Shown: positions 28,181 through 37,172, numbered from the stretch's first letter. The stretch is DNA of 64,000 bases from Nioella ostreopsis (GCF_004000255.1 NZ_RCIQ01000001.1:310001-374000); one strand, 5' to 3'. The notes: a model not told the origin generated them from the sequence alone. Numbers and translations are program-made.

Positions 28181-28570
28181 TTAGCGCAGGCGCACATCGA
28201 CCGTGGCGTTGTGGCGGCAGGTGAAGGCGCTGCCCTGCGCGGTGTAGCTGCCCGTCCAGCGGCCGCCGCTGGTGGTGCGATAGCGGAAGCGAATGCGGGT
28301 CTGGGCGTTTTCCACGTCTTCGAGATTGCGGGTGAAGCTGAAGTAGTATCCGTCCTGGATGACGCGGTTCTCGAAGGGCTCGGACCGCCAGATGCCCTGA
28401 CCGTAGTCGTAGTAGTCCACGTCATAAATCTGGATGGCTTGGCCGCTGTAGTTGTGCAGGCGCATGGTCACGTCCTCGCAGATGTCGAAGCCCCATGCGC
28501 TGGCAGAGCTGGCGGTGGCGGCGAAGGCGGCGGCTGCGAGGGCGGCTTTGGCGAAGGTCTTGAGGGTCAT
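28181..28570 (-). CDS. Secreted protein of unknown family, copy 1 of a tandem pair
   Basis: This is a 129-residue exported protein with signal peptide MTLKTFAKAALAAAAFAATA...SAWA-type cleavage before WGFDICED. The mature part has two cysteines (DICED and FTCRHN), which probably form a disulfide, and aromatic beta-like strands such as IYDVDYYDYGQGIWRSEP and RIRFRYRTTSGG. I know no family for it. The adjacent gene at 28759 is about 70-75% identical by eye over its whole length, and each has a private promoter element and terminator. Likely periplasmic or secreted; role unknown. Confidence 0.8.
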   Translation of the reverse strand: MTLKTFAKAALAAAAFAATASSASAWGFDICEDVTMRLHNYSGQAIQIYDVDYYDYGQGIWRSEPFENRVIQDGYYFSFTRNLEDVENAQTRIRFRYRTTSGGRWTGSYTAQGSAFTCRHNATVDVRLR

Positions 28571-28643
28571 TGGTTTGTCTCCGGTGTTGGGTGTTGTGTT
28601 TCGATGATCCTTTTATGCCGGATGGGGACCGCGCGGGGCATGG

Positions 28644-28663
28644 GGTCGATCCCCCAATATGCG
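28644..28663 (-). promoter_or_regulatory. Conserved 20-bp upstream element, copy 1
   Basis: GGTCGATCCCCCAATATGCG is identical to the copy at 29223-29242. It lies 74-93 bp upstream of the start of the 28181-28570 gene. The flanking bases vary, so conservation of this block within duplicated units suggests a promoter or operator. Confidence 0.62.
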
Positions 28664-28704
28664 CGTTTGATCGGCGAATTCTGCCACAAGCCTCTGACGC
28701 CAAA

Positions 28705-28737
28705 GAAAAACCGCGCCCCGGTTTCCCAAGGCGCGGT
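28705..28737 (-). terminator. Terminator of the 28759-29151 gene
   Basis: Read on the minus strand, ACCGCGCC and GGCGCGGT (28710-28717 and 28730-28737 on the plus strand) form a stem followed by TTTTT. It closely resembles the terminator at 28127-28163, so it is part of the duplicated unit. Confidence 0.82.
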
Positions 28738-28758
28738 GCATGACTGAAGGAGGGGTCT

Positions 28759-29151
28759 TCAGCGAACGCTGACGGTGACGGACCGGTTGTGGCGGCAGGT
28801 GAAGGTGTTGCTCTGCGCGACATAGCCGCTTTCCCACCGGCCCTGGCTGTTCGTGGCGCGGTAGCGGAAGCGCAGCATGGTCTGGGCGTTCTCCACATCT
28901 TCCAGATTGCGGGTGAAGGAGAAGCTGCCGCCGTTCTGAATGACGCGATCGGGCAGCGGCTCGGACCGCCAGATGCTCTGGCCGAAATCGTAGTAGTCGA
29001 GGTCGTAGATTTCGATTGCCTGACCGGAATTGTTGTTGAGGCGCATGGTGACATCCTCGCAGATGTCGAAGCCCCAGGCGCTGGCGGTGGTGGCGGTGGC
29101 GGCGAAGGCAGCGGCGGCGAGGGCGGCTTTGGTGAAGGTCTTGAAGGTCAT
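28759..29151 (-). CDS. Secreted protein of unknown family, copy 2 of a tandem pair
   Basis: This is a 130-residue paralogue of the protein at 28181-28570. Signal peptide MTFKTFTKAALAAAAFAATA, then WGFDICEDVTMRLNNNSGQA, IYDLDYYDFGQSIWRSEP, FSFTRNLEDVENAQT and FTCRHN, the same blocks in the same order, with both cysteines kept. ATG at 29151 is chosen by the exact match of the two signal peptides; a longer frame back to 29280 crosses the conserved upstream element. Unknown function. The retention of two copies suggests either dosage or diverging roles. Confidence 0.8.
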   Translation of the reverse strand: MTFKTFTKAALAAAAFAATATTASAWGFDICEDVTMRLNNNSGQAIEIYDLDYYDFGQSIWRSEPLPDRVIQNGGSFSFTRNLEDVENAQTMLRFRYRATNSQGRWESGYVAQSNTFTCRHNRSVTVSVR

Positions 29152-29222
29152 CTTGGTGTCTCCTGAAGGTTGCTGTGTTTCGATGACCCAGTTGTGCCGG
29201 AACGCGCCCCATTGCGGCATGA

Positions 29223-29242
29223 GGTCGATCCCCCAATATGCG
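29223..29242 (-). promoter_or_regulatory. Conserved 20-bp upstream element, copy 2
   Basis: Identical to 28644-28663 and lying 72-91 bp upstream of the start of the 28759-29151 gene, almost exactly the same spacing as copy 1. Confidence 0.62.
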
Positions 29243-29334
29243 GGCGGCAGGGTTTCGCCGGGGCCGGGCAGGGGCCTCAACAGATGGGGTTGTCCTGTGC
29301 TATGCTGGCTGAAAAGCAGAGAACAGGCAGACCC

Positions 29335-29829
29335 ATGAGACTACTGGCACTGGCCGCCGGACTGGCGGGCGCGGGCGCGATGGCGCAGTTCCCCGAGGCG
29401 TCGCAGCACTATGTGCAGCGGCTGGCGGGCGCGGTGGATGAGCTGTCGGTCGTGGTGGCAGACTTCGACCGCTCCGCCCAATCCGCCGGTCTGACGCGGG
29501 ACGAGGCGTTGGCGGAACTGTCCGGGTCAACCTTCCTTGCCGCCCGCAATGCCGACATGACCCGCACGATCACCCGGTATGAGGCGCTGTCCTCTGACCT
29601 GACCTTGTTGCGAGAGGCGGGACCGGTGGAGCGAGCCCTCCTTCTGCCCGCGCGGCTGGACACGGAAATCGGCCGCCGCGCACTGGAGGATTTCCACCCC
29701 GCCCTGCCACTCACCGCCAGTGGCGCGGGCTTCGCCGGAGTGGGGTTTCTGGCGGGCTATGGCCTGCTGGCGCTTGTCATGGCCGGGGCGGGGCGCGTGA
29801 TGCGGCGGCGGCCTGTCGCTGAAACGTGA
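29335..29829 (+). CDS. DUF2937-type membrane protein
   Basis: This 164-residue protein has an N-terminal hydrophobic segment (about 1-18), a long helical outer part (SQHYVQRLAGAVDELSVVVADF is typical of DUF2937), and a C-terminal membrane helix (about 128-155). The two ends in the membrane with a helical domain between fit DUF2937, whose function is unknown. Start chosen at 29335 after a weak GAACAGG. It is followed closely by the lolC/E gene and may be part of its transcript. Confidence 0.75.
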   Translation: MRLLALAAGLAGAGAMAQFPEASQHYVQRLAGAVDELSVVVADFDRSAQSAGLTRDEALAELSGSTFLAARNADMTRTITRYEALSSDLTLLREAGPVERALLLPARLDTEIGRRALEDFHPALPLTASGAGFAGVGFLAGYGLLALVMAGAGRVMRRRPVAET

Positions 29830-29925
29830 AACGGGCATGTGAATGGGCGGTTTCCGCTGCCCGCGCCATGCGCTAACCTGCGCCCCAAGCGCCCGAGCCA
29901 TCAGCGGCGCAAGACAGGAGCAGCC

Positions 29926-31212
29926 ATGCCGACCCCGCCCAAACCCTTCGCCCGGTTCGAATTCATGATCGCCTGGCGCTATATCCGTGCCAAGCGCGCC
30001 GAAGGCGGGGTCAGCGTGATGACCTGGATCAGCTTTCTGGGCATCATGCTGGCGGTGATGGCGCTGATTGCCACGCTCGCCGTGCGCGCCGGGTTCCGAC
30101 ATGAATTCGTCGGCACCATTCTGGGCGCGAACCCTCATGCCAGCGTGATCCCCGTGGGCCGGCAGGTGGAGGGTGGGCGCAGCCTGCGGGTGCTGTCCGA
30201 TTACGATGCCATCGCCGAGCGCCTGCGCGAGGTGGAGGGTGTCACCAGCGCGTTTCCGGTCATTCGCGGGCAGGTCATGGCCACCGCGAACGGGCGCAAT
30301 GCGGGTGTGGAAGTTATTGGAATTAAGCCGGAAAATCTGGATGAGGTGCCCCTGGTCGCCAACCCTGAACTGGCCTATGGCGCGCTCAGCGACTTCCCCT
30401 ATGGTGTCGCCTTGGGCGTCGGCGTGGCGCGCGAGCTTGGTGTCAGCGTGGGTGACCGCATCCGCCTGATTTCCCCTGACGGCGCGCGCACGGCCTTTGG
30501 CACCAGCCCAAGGATCAGCGCCTACGAAGTAACCTATATATTTCAGGTTGGGCGTTACGACATAGATCGCATTCGCGTCTATATGCCGTTTGATGAGGCC
30601 CAGACCTATTTCAACCGCGACGGGGTGGCCGATGAGATCGAGGTCAGCGTCGCCGACCCGGATCGCGTGCTGAACATGGTCATTCCCCTGACCCGCGCCG
30701 CCGAGGCGGATGTGATCATCTGGACCTGGCGCGACAGTTCCGGCGCGTTTCTGAGGGCCTTGCAGATGGAGGATAACGTGATGTTCATCATCCTCTCGAT
30801 CCTCGTCCTGATCGCCACGATGAACATCGTGTCCGGCCTGATCATGCTGGTGAAAAACAAGAGCCGCGACATTGGCATCCTGCGCACCATGGGCCTGTCA
30901 GAGGGCTCAATTCTAAGGGTTTTCTTCATCTGCGGGTCCTCCATCGGCGTCGCTGGAACACTGGCGGGCGTGACCCTTGGCTGTGCCTTCGCGATCTGGA
31001 TCGACCCCATCTTCGCCGCCGTCAACTGGATGGCTGGGGGCGGGGTGTGGGATCCTTCGGTGCGGTTCCTCTCGACACTACCGGCGCGGCTGGAATTGGG
31101 CGACGTGATGTCGGCGGTGACGCTGTCGCTTGGGCTCTCGTTCGTGATCACCATTTTCCCGGCCCGGCGTGCGGCGCGGATGAACCCGGTGGAGGCGCTG
31201 CGCTATGAGTGA
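29926..31212 (+). CDS. Lipoprotein-releasing ABC permease (LolC/LolE family)
   Basis: This inner-membrane protein extracts mature lipoproteins from the outer leaflet of the inner membrane and passes them to LolA. The 428 residues have one N-terminal membrane helix (about 30-55), a large periplasmic domain, and three C-terminal helices (FtsX-like), with signature [20 protein letters not shown] at the start and [18 protein letters not shown] at the end. Only one permease gene is present, so the complex is probably a homodimer of a LolF-type permease rather than LolC plus LolE. It overlaps lolD by 8 bp, so the two are translationally coupled. Confidence 0.93.
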   Translation: MPTPPKPFARFEFMIAWRYIRAKRAEGGVSVMTWISFLGIMLAVMALIATLAVRAGFRHEFVGTILGANPHASVIPVGRQVEGGRSLRVLSDYDAIAERLREVEGVTSAFPVIRGQVMATANGRNAGVEVIGIKPENLDEVPLVANPELAYGALSDFPYGVALGVGVARELGVSVGDRIRLISPDGARTAFGTSPRISAYEVTYIFQVGRYDIDRIRVYMPFDEAQTYFNRDGVADEIEVSVADPDRVLNMVIPLTRAAEADVIIWTWRDSSGAFLRALQMEDNVMFIILSILVLIATMNIVSGLIMLVKNKSRDIGILRTMGLSEGSILRVFFICGSSIGVAGTLAGVTLGCAFAIWIDPIFAAVNWMAGGGVWDPSVRFLSTLPARLELGDVMSAVTLSLGLSFVITIFPARRAARMNPVEALRYE

Positions 31213-31897
31213 TCCGGTGCTGGTGCTCGACGGGATCGAGAAGGGCTACAAGCTTGGAAAACCTGGGGAAATCCGGGTGCTTCGGGGCGCATCCGTAACC
31301 ATCCAGCCGGGCGAAGTGGTGGCGCTGGTGGCACCCTCCGGTGCGGGGAAGTCGACGCTGCTGCATATTGCCGGGCTGCTCGATACGGCGGATGCCGGAA
31401 CAGTGCGGATCGGGGGGGATGACCTGACCCGTGCGCGGGACCGGGCGAGGACGGCGACGCGGCGGCAAGATGTTGGATTCATTTATCAATTTCACCATCT
31501 GTTGCCGGAGTTCACCGCTGCAGAAAACGTCATTCTGCCACAGCTGGCCAATGGGGTTCCCCGCACAGAGGCCGAGGCGCGGGCGGCGGAACTGCTTGCC
31601 CGCGTGGGTCTGGAAAACCGCGCCGATCACCGGCCCGCGGCGCTGTCTGGCGGGGAACAGCAGCGGGTGGCCTTCTGTCGGGCTCTGGCAAACAAGCCAT
31701 TGATTTTGCTTGCAGATGAGCCGACGGGAAACCTCGACCCCGGCACCGCCGACGTGGTCTTCGACGCCCTTTTGACGCTGGTCAGAGAAACCGGGATGGG
31801 GGCGCTGATTGCCACCCATAACCTGGAGCTTGCCGCCCGGATGGATCGGGTTCTGCACCTGCAGGACGGGGTGCTGGTGGCGCAGCCCGAGGGCTGA
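31205..31897 (+). CDS. lolD: Lipoprotein-releasing ATPase LolD
   Basis: This is the ATPase that drives the LolCE-type permease. The 230 residues contain Walker [10 protein letters not shown] read here as APSGAGKST (about 44-52), Q-loop ([12 protein letters not shown]), signature LSGGEQQRV (about 148-156), Walker [13 protein letters not shown] and the H-loop ATHN (about 203-206). The proteobacterial LolD features [11 protein letters not shown] and DEPTGNLD are present. The first base of the Walker A glycine position is Ala-Pro, still within the consensus GxxxxGK[ST] only loosely, as in several LolD proteins. Confidence 0.94.
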   Translation: MSDPVLVLDGIEKGYKLGKPGEIRVLRGASVTIQPGEVVALVAPSGAGKSTLLHIAGLLDTADAGTVRIGGDDLTRARDRARTATRRQDVGFIYQFHHLLPEFTAAENVILPQLANGVPRTEAEARAAELLARVGLENRADHRPAALSGGEQQRVAFCRALANKPLILLADEPTGNLDPGTADVVFDALLTLVRETGMGALIATHNLELAARMDRVLHLQDGVLVAQPEG

Positions 31898-31916
31898 AAA
31901 CAGGGGGGTGCCATGC

Positions 31917-31949
31917 GTACACCCCCTGTACACCCCCCGTACACCGGGC
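31917..31949. repeat. 11-bp tandem repeat after lolD
   Basis: Three consecutive 11-mers start with GTACACC: GTACACCCCCT (31917-31927), GTACACCCCCC (31928-31938) and GTACACCGGGC (31939-31949), followed by a fourth degenerate unit GTGCAGACAGA. They lie between the convergent lolD and hydrolase genes. Confidence 0.8.
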
Positions 31950-31999
31950 GTGCAGACAGATGGCAGATACAGGCACTGGTTTCTGTGCGGGCAGACGGC

Positions 32000-32944
32000 T
32001 TAGCCGGTCTTGCGTTTGACGGTCAGCACTTCGGCGCACCAGTCGGCGATCATCTTCACCACCGGGCCGCGCATGGCGTCGCCCTCCATCAGGATCTCGT
32101 GCCGGCCACCGTCGATCTGCTGCAACCGGCTGCCCGGCCAGCTTGCGGCGCGGGTGTGGATGGCGGGTGTCTCGACGATGCGTTCATCGGTGCCCAGAAA
32201 GACCAGCATCGGCAGATCGGGCGGGTCCATCTCCATCAGCGCGGCGGTTTCTTCCAGCGCCGCATTGACCCACCGGATCGAGGGGCCGCCGAGCGCCAGT
32301 TCCGGGTGTTGGGCGACCTGGCCTTCCATGTAGTTGAACATGTCCCGGTCATTGGTCAGCGGGTTGTCGTTGTATTCCATCGCGGCGGCAGGGCCGGTGG
32401 TGGGGGCAAAGTTCTTGTCCAGCCCGAGCGGTTTCGACAGGCCCATGACCACGCCGGAAATCGCCTTGAGGAAGCCCGACATGCGGATGCCCCACATCGG
32501 CGAGGAAAAGATCACGCCCGACACTGGCAGCCCGTCATAGATCGCCCGCAGACCGATCGCGCCGCCCATGGAATGGCCCAGAAGGAACCAGGGTTTCGGC
32601 AGGTCGAGCTGGTCGAGAACGGCGCGCAGGGCGTCCACGTCTTCGCGGTATTCATCGAAGCTGACCACATGGCCCATGTCGCGGCGATGCGCGGGACGGT
32701 CGGACAGGCCTTGACCGCGCCAGTCCATCGCCAGCATGCCATAGCCGTGATCCGCAAGCTCGCCGGCGAGGCGGCCGTATTTTTCGATATACTCGGTCCG
32801 GCCCGGAAACATCAGGATGGTGCCCTTGGGCCCCGCAGGCCAGACGCCCACGCGCAGGCGCGTGCCGTCCCTGGCGCGCAGCCAGTGGGCCTTGGCCCCC
32901 TCGGGCCCTTCCGCGATATCCTGAAGAAACGGGGCCGGTTCCAT
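32000..32944 (-). CDS. Alpha/beta hydrolase, monoacylglycerol lipase/lysophospholipase type
   Basis: A 314-residue serine hydrolase with nucleophile elbow LLGHSMGGAIGLRA (Ser at about 123), the early MDWRGQGLSDRP loop, an acid VFLGTDERIV (about 250-260) and histidine in GGRHEILME (about 283-291), i.e. the complete catalytic triad. The sequence resembles PldB/monoacylglycerol lipases. It begins 6 bp after the SCP2 gene ends on the same strand. A lipid-binding SCP2 protein next to a lipase-like enzyme supports a role in lipid turnover, by inference. Confidence 0.87.
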   Translation of the reverse strand: MEPAPFLQDIAEGPEGAKAHWLRARDGTRLRVGVWPAGPKGTILMFPGRTEYIEKYGRLAGELADHGYGMLAMDWRGQGLSDRPAHRRDMGHVVSFDEYREDVDALRAVLDQLDLPKPWFLLGHSMGGAIGLRAIYDGLPVSGVIFSSPMWGIRMSGFLKAISGVVMGLSKPLGLDKNFAPTTGPAAAMEYNDNPLTNDRDMFNYMEGQVAQHPELALGGPSIRWVNAALEETAALMEMDPPDLPMLVFLGTDERIVETPAIHTRAASWPGSRLQQIDGGRHEILMEGDAMRGPVVKMIADWCAEVLTVKRKTG

Positions 32945-32950
32945 TGTCGC

Positions 32951-33244
32951 TTATCCCAGAAGGCCACCCAGACGCATGGCGGTGCCCATATCGCCGTCAA
33001 GGCGCAGGCGTCCGCCCATGAAGGCGGAGGTGGGGTTCAACTCGCCCGACAGGATTTCCTGGAACGTGTCGGCGTCGGCAGAGAGGGTCACGTCGGCCTC
33101 GTCACTGTCATCGGCGGCGCGCACGCCGCTGCCGTCGACCATGATCGCGCCTTCGCCGTCGATGGAGAATTTCGCGGTCCCGTCAAAGCCGCCCGACAGT
33201 TTTTCGGAAAGTGCGGCCACGGCTGCTGTGATGATCTCGCTCAT
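32951..33244 (-). CDS. SCP2 sterol-binding domain protein
   Basis: The 97-residue protein is essentially one SCP2 domain: AALSEKLSGGFDGTAKFSIDG, then DEADVTLSADADTFQEILSG, NPTSAFMGGRLRLDGDMGTAM. SCP2 domains bind fatty acyl chains and phospholipids in a hydrophobic tunnel. The stop-to-start gap to the hydrolase gene is 6 bp, so these form an operon. Divergent from the TPR gene. Confidence 0.9.
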   Translation of the reverse strand: MSEIITAAVAALSEKLSGGFDGTAKFSIDGEGAIMVDGSGVRAADDSDEADVTLSADADTFQEILSGELNPTSAFMGGRLRLDGDMGTAMRLGGLLG

Positions 33245-33314
33245 GTGATGCGTCCTTCGTCAGTTTCAGGCCGGAAATCACTGGAATGACCGGCCCCAGA
33301 TGCTAAGTTCGGGA

Positions 33315-33881
33315 ATGACCATGCGGAATATGCGTTCAACATACAACAGTGTCGTGACGGCAGCCATTGCCTTGTGTCTGTGGCTGCTGCCGGTGGAGGC
33401 GCATGCCGATCAGCTGGACGAGCTGTTCCGGCAACTGGCCGACCCCGGAACGACGAACTGGGAAACGGTGGAACGCGATATCGAGATCCAGTTGAGCCTG
33501 TCGGGGTCGGCCTCTGCCGATCTGCTGCTGCGGCGCGGTCAGGACGCGCTGGAGGAACAGGATTTCGAGGCGGCGATTGACCATCTGACCGCCCTGACCG
33601 ACCATGCGCCGGAGTTCGCGGAGGGCTATAACAGCCGCGCGATTGCCTATTTCCTTGCCGGGCTGATCGGGCCGGCGCTGGACGACCTGCGCCATGTTCT
33701 GGTGCTGGAGCCACGCCACTACGGGGCGCTGGCCGGAATCGGGGCGATTCTGGAAGAGGTGGGTGACGATGAGGCCGCACTTGCCGCTTATCGTGCCGCC
33801 TTTGCTATACATCCGCACCGCACCGACCTACATGGTGCCATAGCCCGGCTGGAACGGGCGATCGAGGGCACCGCCCTGTAA
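33315..33881 (+). CDS. Exported TPR-repeat protein
   Basis: About 188 residues: a signal sequence (MRNMRSTYNSVVTAAIALCL then a cleavable VEAHA), then two or three TPR units (about 65-170) with LLRRGQDALEEQDFEAAIDH, EGYNSRAIAYFLAGLIGPAL and GIGAILEEVGDDEAALAAYR. TPR proteins scaffold protein complexes; the partner is unknown. The start is uncertain between 33300, 33315 and 33321; all include the signal peptide. The next gene, the helicase, follows after 39 bp. Confidence 0.8.
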   Translation: MTMRNMRSTYNSVVTAAIALCLWLLPVEAHADQLDELFRQLADPGTTNWETVERDIEIQLSLSGSASADLLLRRGQDALEEQDFEAAIDHLTALTDHAPEFAEGYNSRAIAYFLAGLIGPALDDLRHVLVLEPRHYGALAGIGAILEEVGDDEAALAAYRAAFAIHPHRTDLHGAIARLERAIEGTAL

Positions 33882-33920
33882 AGGCAAGCGATCCCGAACG
33901 AAGGGCGACAGAGCAGAACC

Positions 33921-36749
33921 ATGCAACGCCAGGGGCGCATCACGGCCGTTCTCGGGCCGACCAATACCGGCAAGACCCATTATGCCATCGAGCGGATGCT
34001 GGCGCATCGCACGGGGGTGATCGGCCTGCCGTTGCGTCTGCTGGCGCGCGAGGTCTATGACCGGATCGTTTCGCTGCGCGGGCCGCGCGTGGTGGCGCTG
34101 ATCACCGGCGAGGAACGGATCGTGCCGGACAGCGCCCAGTACTGGGTCTGCACGGTCGAGGCGATGCCCACGGGCATGGGCTGCGATTTTCTGGCGGTGG
34201 ATGAGATCCAGCTTTGTGCGGACCCCGAGCGGGGGCATGTCTTCACCGACCGCCTGCTGCACGCGCGGGGGCTGCATGAGACGCTGTTTTTGGGCTCCGA
34301 CACCATGCGCAGCGCGATTGCGGCCTTGGTGCCGGGCGTGCAGTTCATGCGGCGCGAGCGGTTCTCAGAGCTGACCTATACCGGGTCGAAGAAGATCAGC
34401 CGGATGGTGACGCGGGCGGCGATCGTGGGATTCTCGGTCGAGAATGTCTATGCGATTGCTGAATTGCTGCGCCGACAGCGGGGCGGGGCCGCCGTGGTGA
34501 TGGGCGCGCTTAGCCCACGCACGCGAAACGCGCAGGTGGAGCTCTACCAGAACGGCGATGTGGATTACCTCGTTGCTACGGATGCCATCGGGATGGGATT
34601 GAATCTCGATATCCGGCATGTGGCGTTTTCGGGCCTACGCAAGTTCGACGGGCGCAAGATGCGGATGCTGGCGCCCAATGAGCTGGCCCAGATCGCGGGC
34701 CGCGCCGGGCGGCATACGCAGCCGGGGACCTTTGGGGTGACGGGCGAGGCCAGCCCGCTGGACGACGAGGTGGTGCAGGCGATCACCAATCACAGCTTTC
34801 GGCCCGTGGGCAAACTCTTCTGGCGCAATGCACAGATGGCGTTCGGCACCGTGGACCGGCTGATTGCCTCGCTGGAAGCCCCGGCAGTGGACGAATGGCT
34901 GACCCGCGCGCGCGAGGCCGACGATATCCGCGCGCTCAAGACCATCGCGGCGATGCCGGAAATGGCCGACCGGATCAGCGGCCCCAAGGACGTGCGCCTG
35001 CTCTGGGATATCTGCTGCGTCCCCGATTTTCGGGGCATCAGCCACGCCGAACATGCGACCCTGCTGGCGCGAATCTACGAGTTTCTGCACGGGGTGGGCC
35101 GGGTGCCCGATGACTGGATGGCCCGTCAGGTCAAGCGGCTGGACCGGACAGATGGCGATATTGACACGCTATCGAAACGATTGGCCTATATCCGCACATG
35201 GACCTATGTGGCGCAACGTTCCGGTTGGGTTGATGACGAAAGCCATTGGCGCGGGGCCACGCGTGCCGTAGAAGACCGCCTGTCAGATGCTTTGCACGAG
35301 CGTTTGACCCAAAGATTTGTTGACCGGCGCACCAGCGTATTGCTGCGCCGGTTGAAGCAGAAGGAGGGCCTTGTGGCCGACGTGAATGACAAGGGTGAAG
35401 TGACGGTTGAGGGCGAATTCGTCGGCCGTCTGGAAGGGTTCCGCTTCCGGCAGGATGCCAGCGCAACCCCGGATGAGGCAAAGACGCTGCGCCAGGCTGC
35501 GGTTGCGGCTTTGCGGCCCGAATTCCACCTGCGCGCCGACCGGTTCTACAACGCCCCCGACACGGAGTTCGACTTTACCGAACAGGGTGGCCTGATGTGG
35601 GGTGACCAGGCGATCGGCAAGCTGGTGAAGGGGTCTGAGCCTCTGAAGCCCGTCGCGGAAGCCTTCGTGGATGAGGAAGCGGGCCCCGAGGTGATGCAGA
35701 AAGTGCAGCGCCGGTTGCAGCATTTCATCGACCGCAAGGTGGCGACCCTGTTCGAGCCGTTGCTGGCGATGTCGCGCGACGAGGCGATCACCGGTCTGGC
35801 GCGGGGCTTTGCCTTCCGTCTGGTCGAAGCGCTTGGCATTCTGCCGCGTGCAGAGGTCGCCGACGATGTGAAATCGTTGGACCAGGAGGCGCGTGGCCTG
35901 TTGCGCAAGCATGGCGTGCGCTTCGGTCAGTTCACGATTTTCCAGCAACTCTTGCTGAAACCCGCGCCGACGCGGCTGCGTCTGGTGCTGTGGGGGCTGG
36001 CCAGCGACCACGCGGAGTTTCACGAAAGCCCGCCGCCGGGTCTGGTGACGATCCCCGCCGTCGAAGGCGCCCCGCGCGAATATTACACCAATTCCGGCTA
36101 TCGCCTGGCCGGGGCCCGTGCGATTCGCATCGACATGCTGGAACGTCTGGCCGACATGCTGCGCCAGCAGGACAGCCGGGGCGGGTTCGAAGCCACCGCC
36201 GATATGCTGTCGATCACCGGCATGACGCTCGATCAGTTCGCCGATCTGATGGGCGGACTGGGCTATGCCGCCGAGAAAGGTGAGCGCCCCAAGGTGAAAG
36301 CTGCCCCCGCAGCCGGTGGTGAACCTGAGGCCCCCGCCGAAGTGCCGGGCGACGCGCCGACTGAGGCCCCGGAGACGCCCTCCGAAACCCCGGCAGAAAC
36401 GCCCGTGGAAGCGCCGGTCGAAGCGCCGGTCGAAACCCCGGCGGACGCGCCCGTTGAACTGCCCGATGAGGGCAGCGCCGAGGCGGCAGAGCCGGAGATC
36501 GAGACCTTCTACACCTTCACCTGGGCCCCGCGCCGCCGGTCCGGTCCGCAAGGCGGACCACGCCGGGACGGAGCCAAACCGGGCGGCAAGCCGCGTGGCA
36601 AGGGCAAGCCGCAGGGCAAGGGCGGGCCGAAAGGGCCGCGCAACGAGAAACCCAAGAGTTACTCGGCCAAGCCCGAGCGGCGCGAGAAGAAGATCGACCC
36701 CGACAACCCGTTCGCGCAGGCGCTGGCGGGGCTGAAGGGCAACTCCTGA
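33921..36749 (+). CDS. SUV3-like DExH RNA helicase with disordered C-terminal tail
   Basis: A 942-residue helicase. Motif I GPTNTGKT (about 12-19), Walker B DEIQ (about 94-97), and motif VI QIAGRAGRH (about 257-265) identify a SUV3/mitochondrial-degradosome type DEVH RNA helicase, as found widely in alphaproteobacteria. A long helical middle follows. The tail has a low-complexity Pro/Ala/Glu run (about 796-855, repeated APVEAPVEA/ETP units), then a Lys/Arg/Gly-rich basic end (about 870-930), so the tail combines an acidic and a basic disordered region of the kind used for RNA or protein contacts. The S4 gene overlaps its stop. Confidence 0.92.
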   Translation: MQRQGRITAVLGPTNTGKTHYAIERMLAHRTGVIGLPLRLLAREVYDRIVSLRGPRVVALITGEERIVPDSAQYWVCTVEAMPTGMGCDFLAVDEIQLCADPERGHVFTDRLLHARGLHETLFLGSDTMRSAIAALVPGVQFMRRERFSELTYTGSKKISRMVTRAAIVGFSVENVYAIAELLRRQRGGAAVVMGALSPRTRNAQVELYQNGDVDYLVATDAIGMGLNLDIRHVAFSGLRKFDGRKMRMLAPNELAQIAGRAGRHTQPGTFGVTGEASPLDDEVVQAITNHSFRPVGKLFWRNAQMAFGTVDRLIASLEAPAVDEWLTRAREADDIRALKTIAAMPEMADRISGPKDVRLLWDICCVPDFRGISHAEHATLLARIYEFLHGVGRVPDDWMARQVKRLDRTDGDIDTLSKRLAYIRTWTYVAQRSGWVDDESHWRGATRAVEDRLSDALHERLTQRFVDRRTSVLLRRLKQKEGLVADVNDKGEVTVEGEFVGRLEGFRFRQDASATPDEAKTLRQAAVAALRPEFHLRADRFYNAPDTEFDFTEQGGLMWGDQAIGKLVKGSEPLKPVAEAFVDEEAGPEVMQKVQRRLQHFIDRKVATLFEPLLAMSRDEAITGLARGFAFRLVEALGILPRAEVADDVKSLDQEARGLLRKHGVRFGQFTIFQQLLLKPAPTRLRLVLWGLASDHAEFHESPPPGLVTIPAVEGAPREYYTNSGYRLAGARAIRIDMLERLADMLRQQDSRGGFEATADMLSITGMTLDQFADLMGGLGYAAEKGERPKVKAAPAAGGEPEAPAEVPGDAPTEAPETPSETPAETPVEAPVEAPVETPADAPVELPDEGSAEAAEPEIETFYTFTWAPRRRSGPQGGPRRDGAKPGGKPRGKGKPQGKGGPKGPRNEKPKSYSAKPERREKKIDPDNPFAQALAGLKGNS

Positions 36750-37123
36750 CCGAGGAGGCGCCCTCCCGGCTGCGGCTCGATAAATGGCTGTGGCACGCGC
36801 GGTTCTTCAAGACCCGCACTCTGGCCGCGCGCATCGTTGCGGGCGGCCATGTGCGGGTGAATGCCCAGAAGGTTCACAAGCCCGCCGCAACGGTCGGCCC
36901 CGGCGATGTCCTGACCTTCGCACAGGGGCGTGACGTGCGGGTGGTGCGCGTTGTCGCCATTGGCGAGCGGCGTGGACCGGCACCGGAGGCGCAACAGCTT
37001 TACGACGATTTGACACCGGTCAAGGAAACCGTCCCGCAAAACCCGTCATACGAGGGAAAGGGGCGGCCCTCGGGCAAGGATCGCCGGGCGCTTGGTTCTT
37101 TACGACGCAGCCCGCTTGAATGA
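36746..37123 (+). CDS. S4-domain RNA-binding protein (HslR-like), apparent CTG start
   Basis: A 125-codon protein with an N-terminal S4 RNA-binding domain: [20 protein letters not shown] (about 9-28) and [17 protein letters not shown]. The basic C-terminus ends [16 protein letters not shown]. This is the HslR/ribosome-associated heat-shock type, which handles stalled 50S subunits. The S4 domain would be cut in half by the first canonical start (GTG at 36851). Upstream in frame the only near-cognate start is CTG at 36746, overlapping the helicase TGA and preceded by GAAGGG at 36734-36739, so CTG is proposed. Confidence 0.8.
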   Translation: MTEEAPSRLRLDKWLWHARFFKTRTLAARIVAGGHVRVNAQKVHKPAATVGPGDVLTFAQGRDVRVVRVVAIGERRGPAPEAQQLYDDLTPVKETVPQNPSYEGKGRPSGKDRRALGSLRRSPLE

Positions 37124-37172
37124 TGCCCGTGCCCGGATTAAACCGGCCCAAGAGTTGTTGAACGGAACTGCC

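Noticed and set aside
33300-33323. Alternative starts of the TPR gene
   Set aside because: All three possible starts include the same signal peptide, so the choice does not affect the call.
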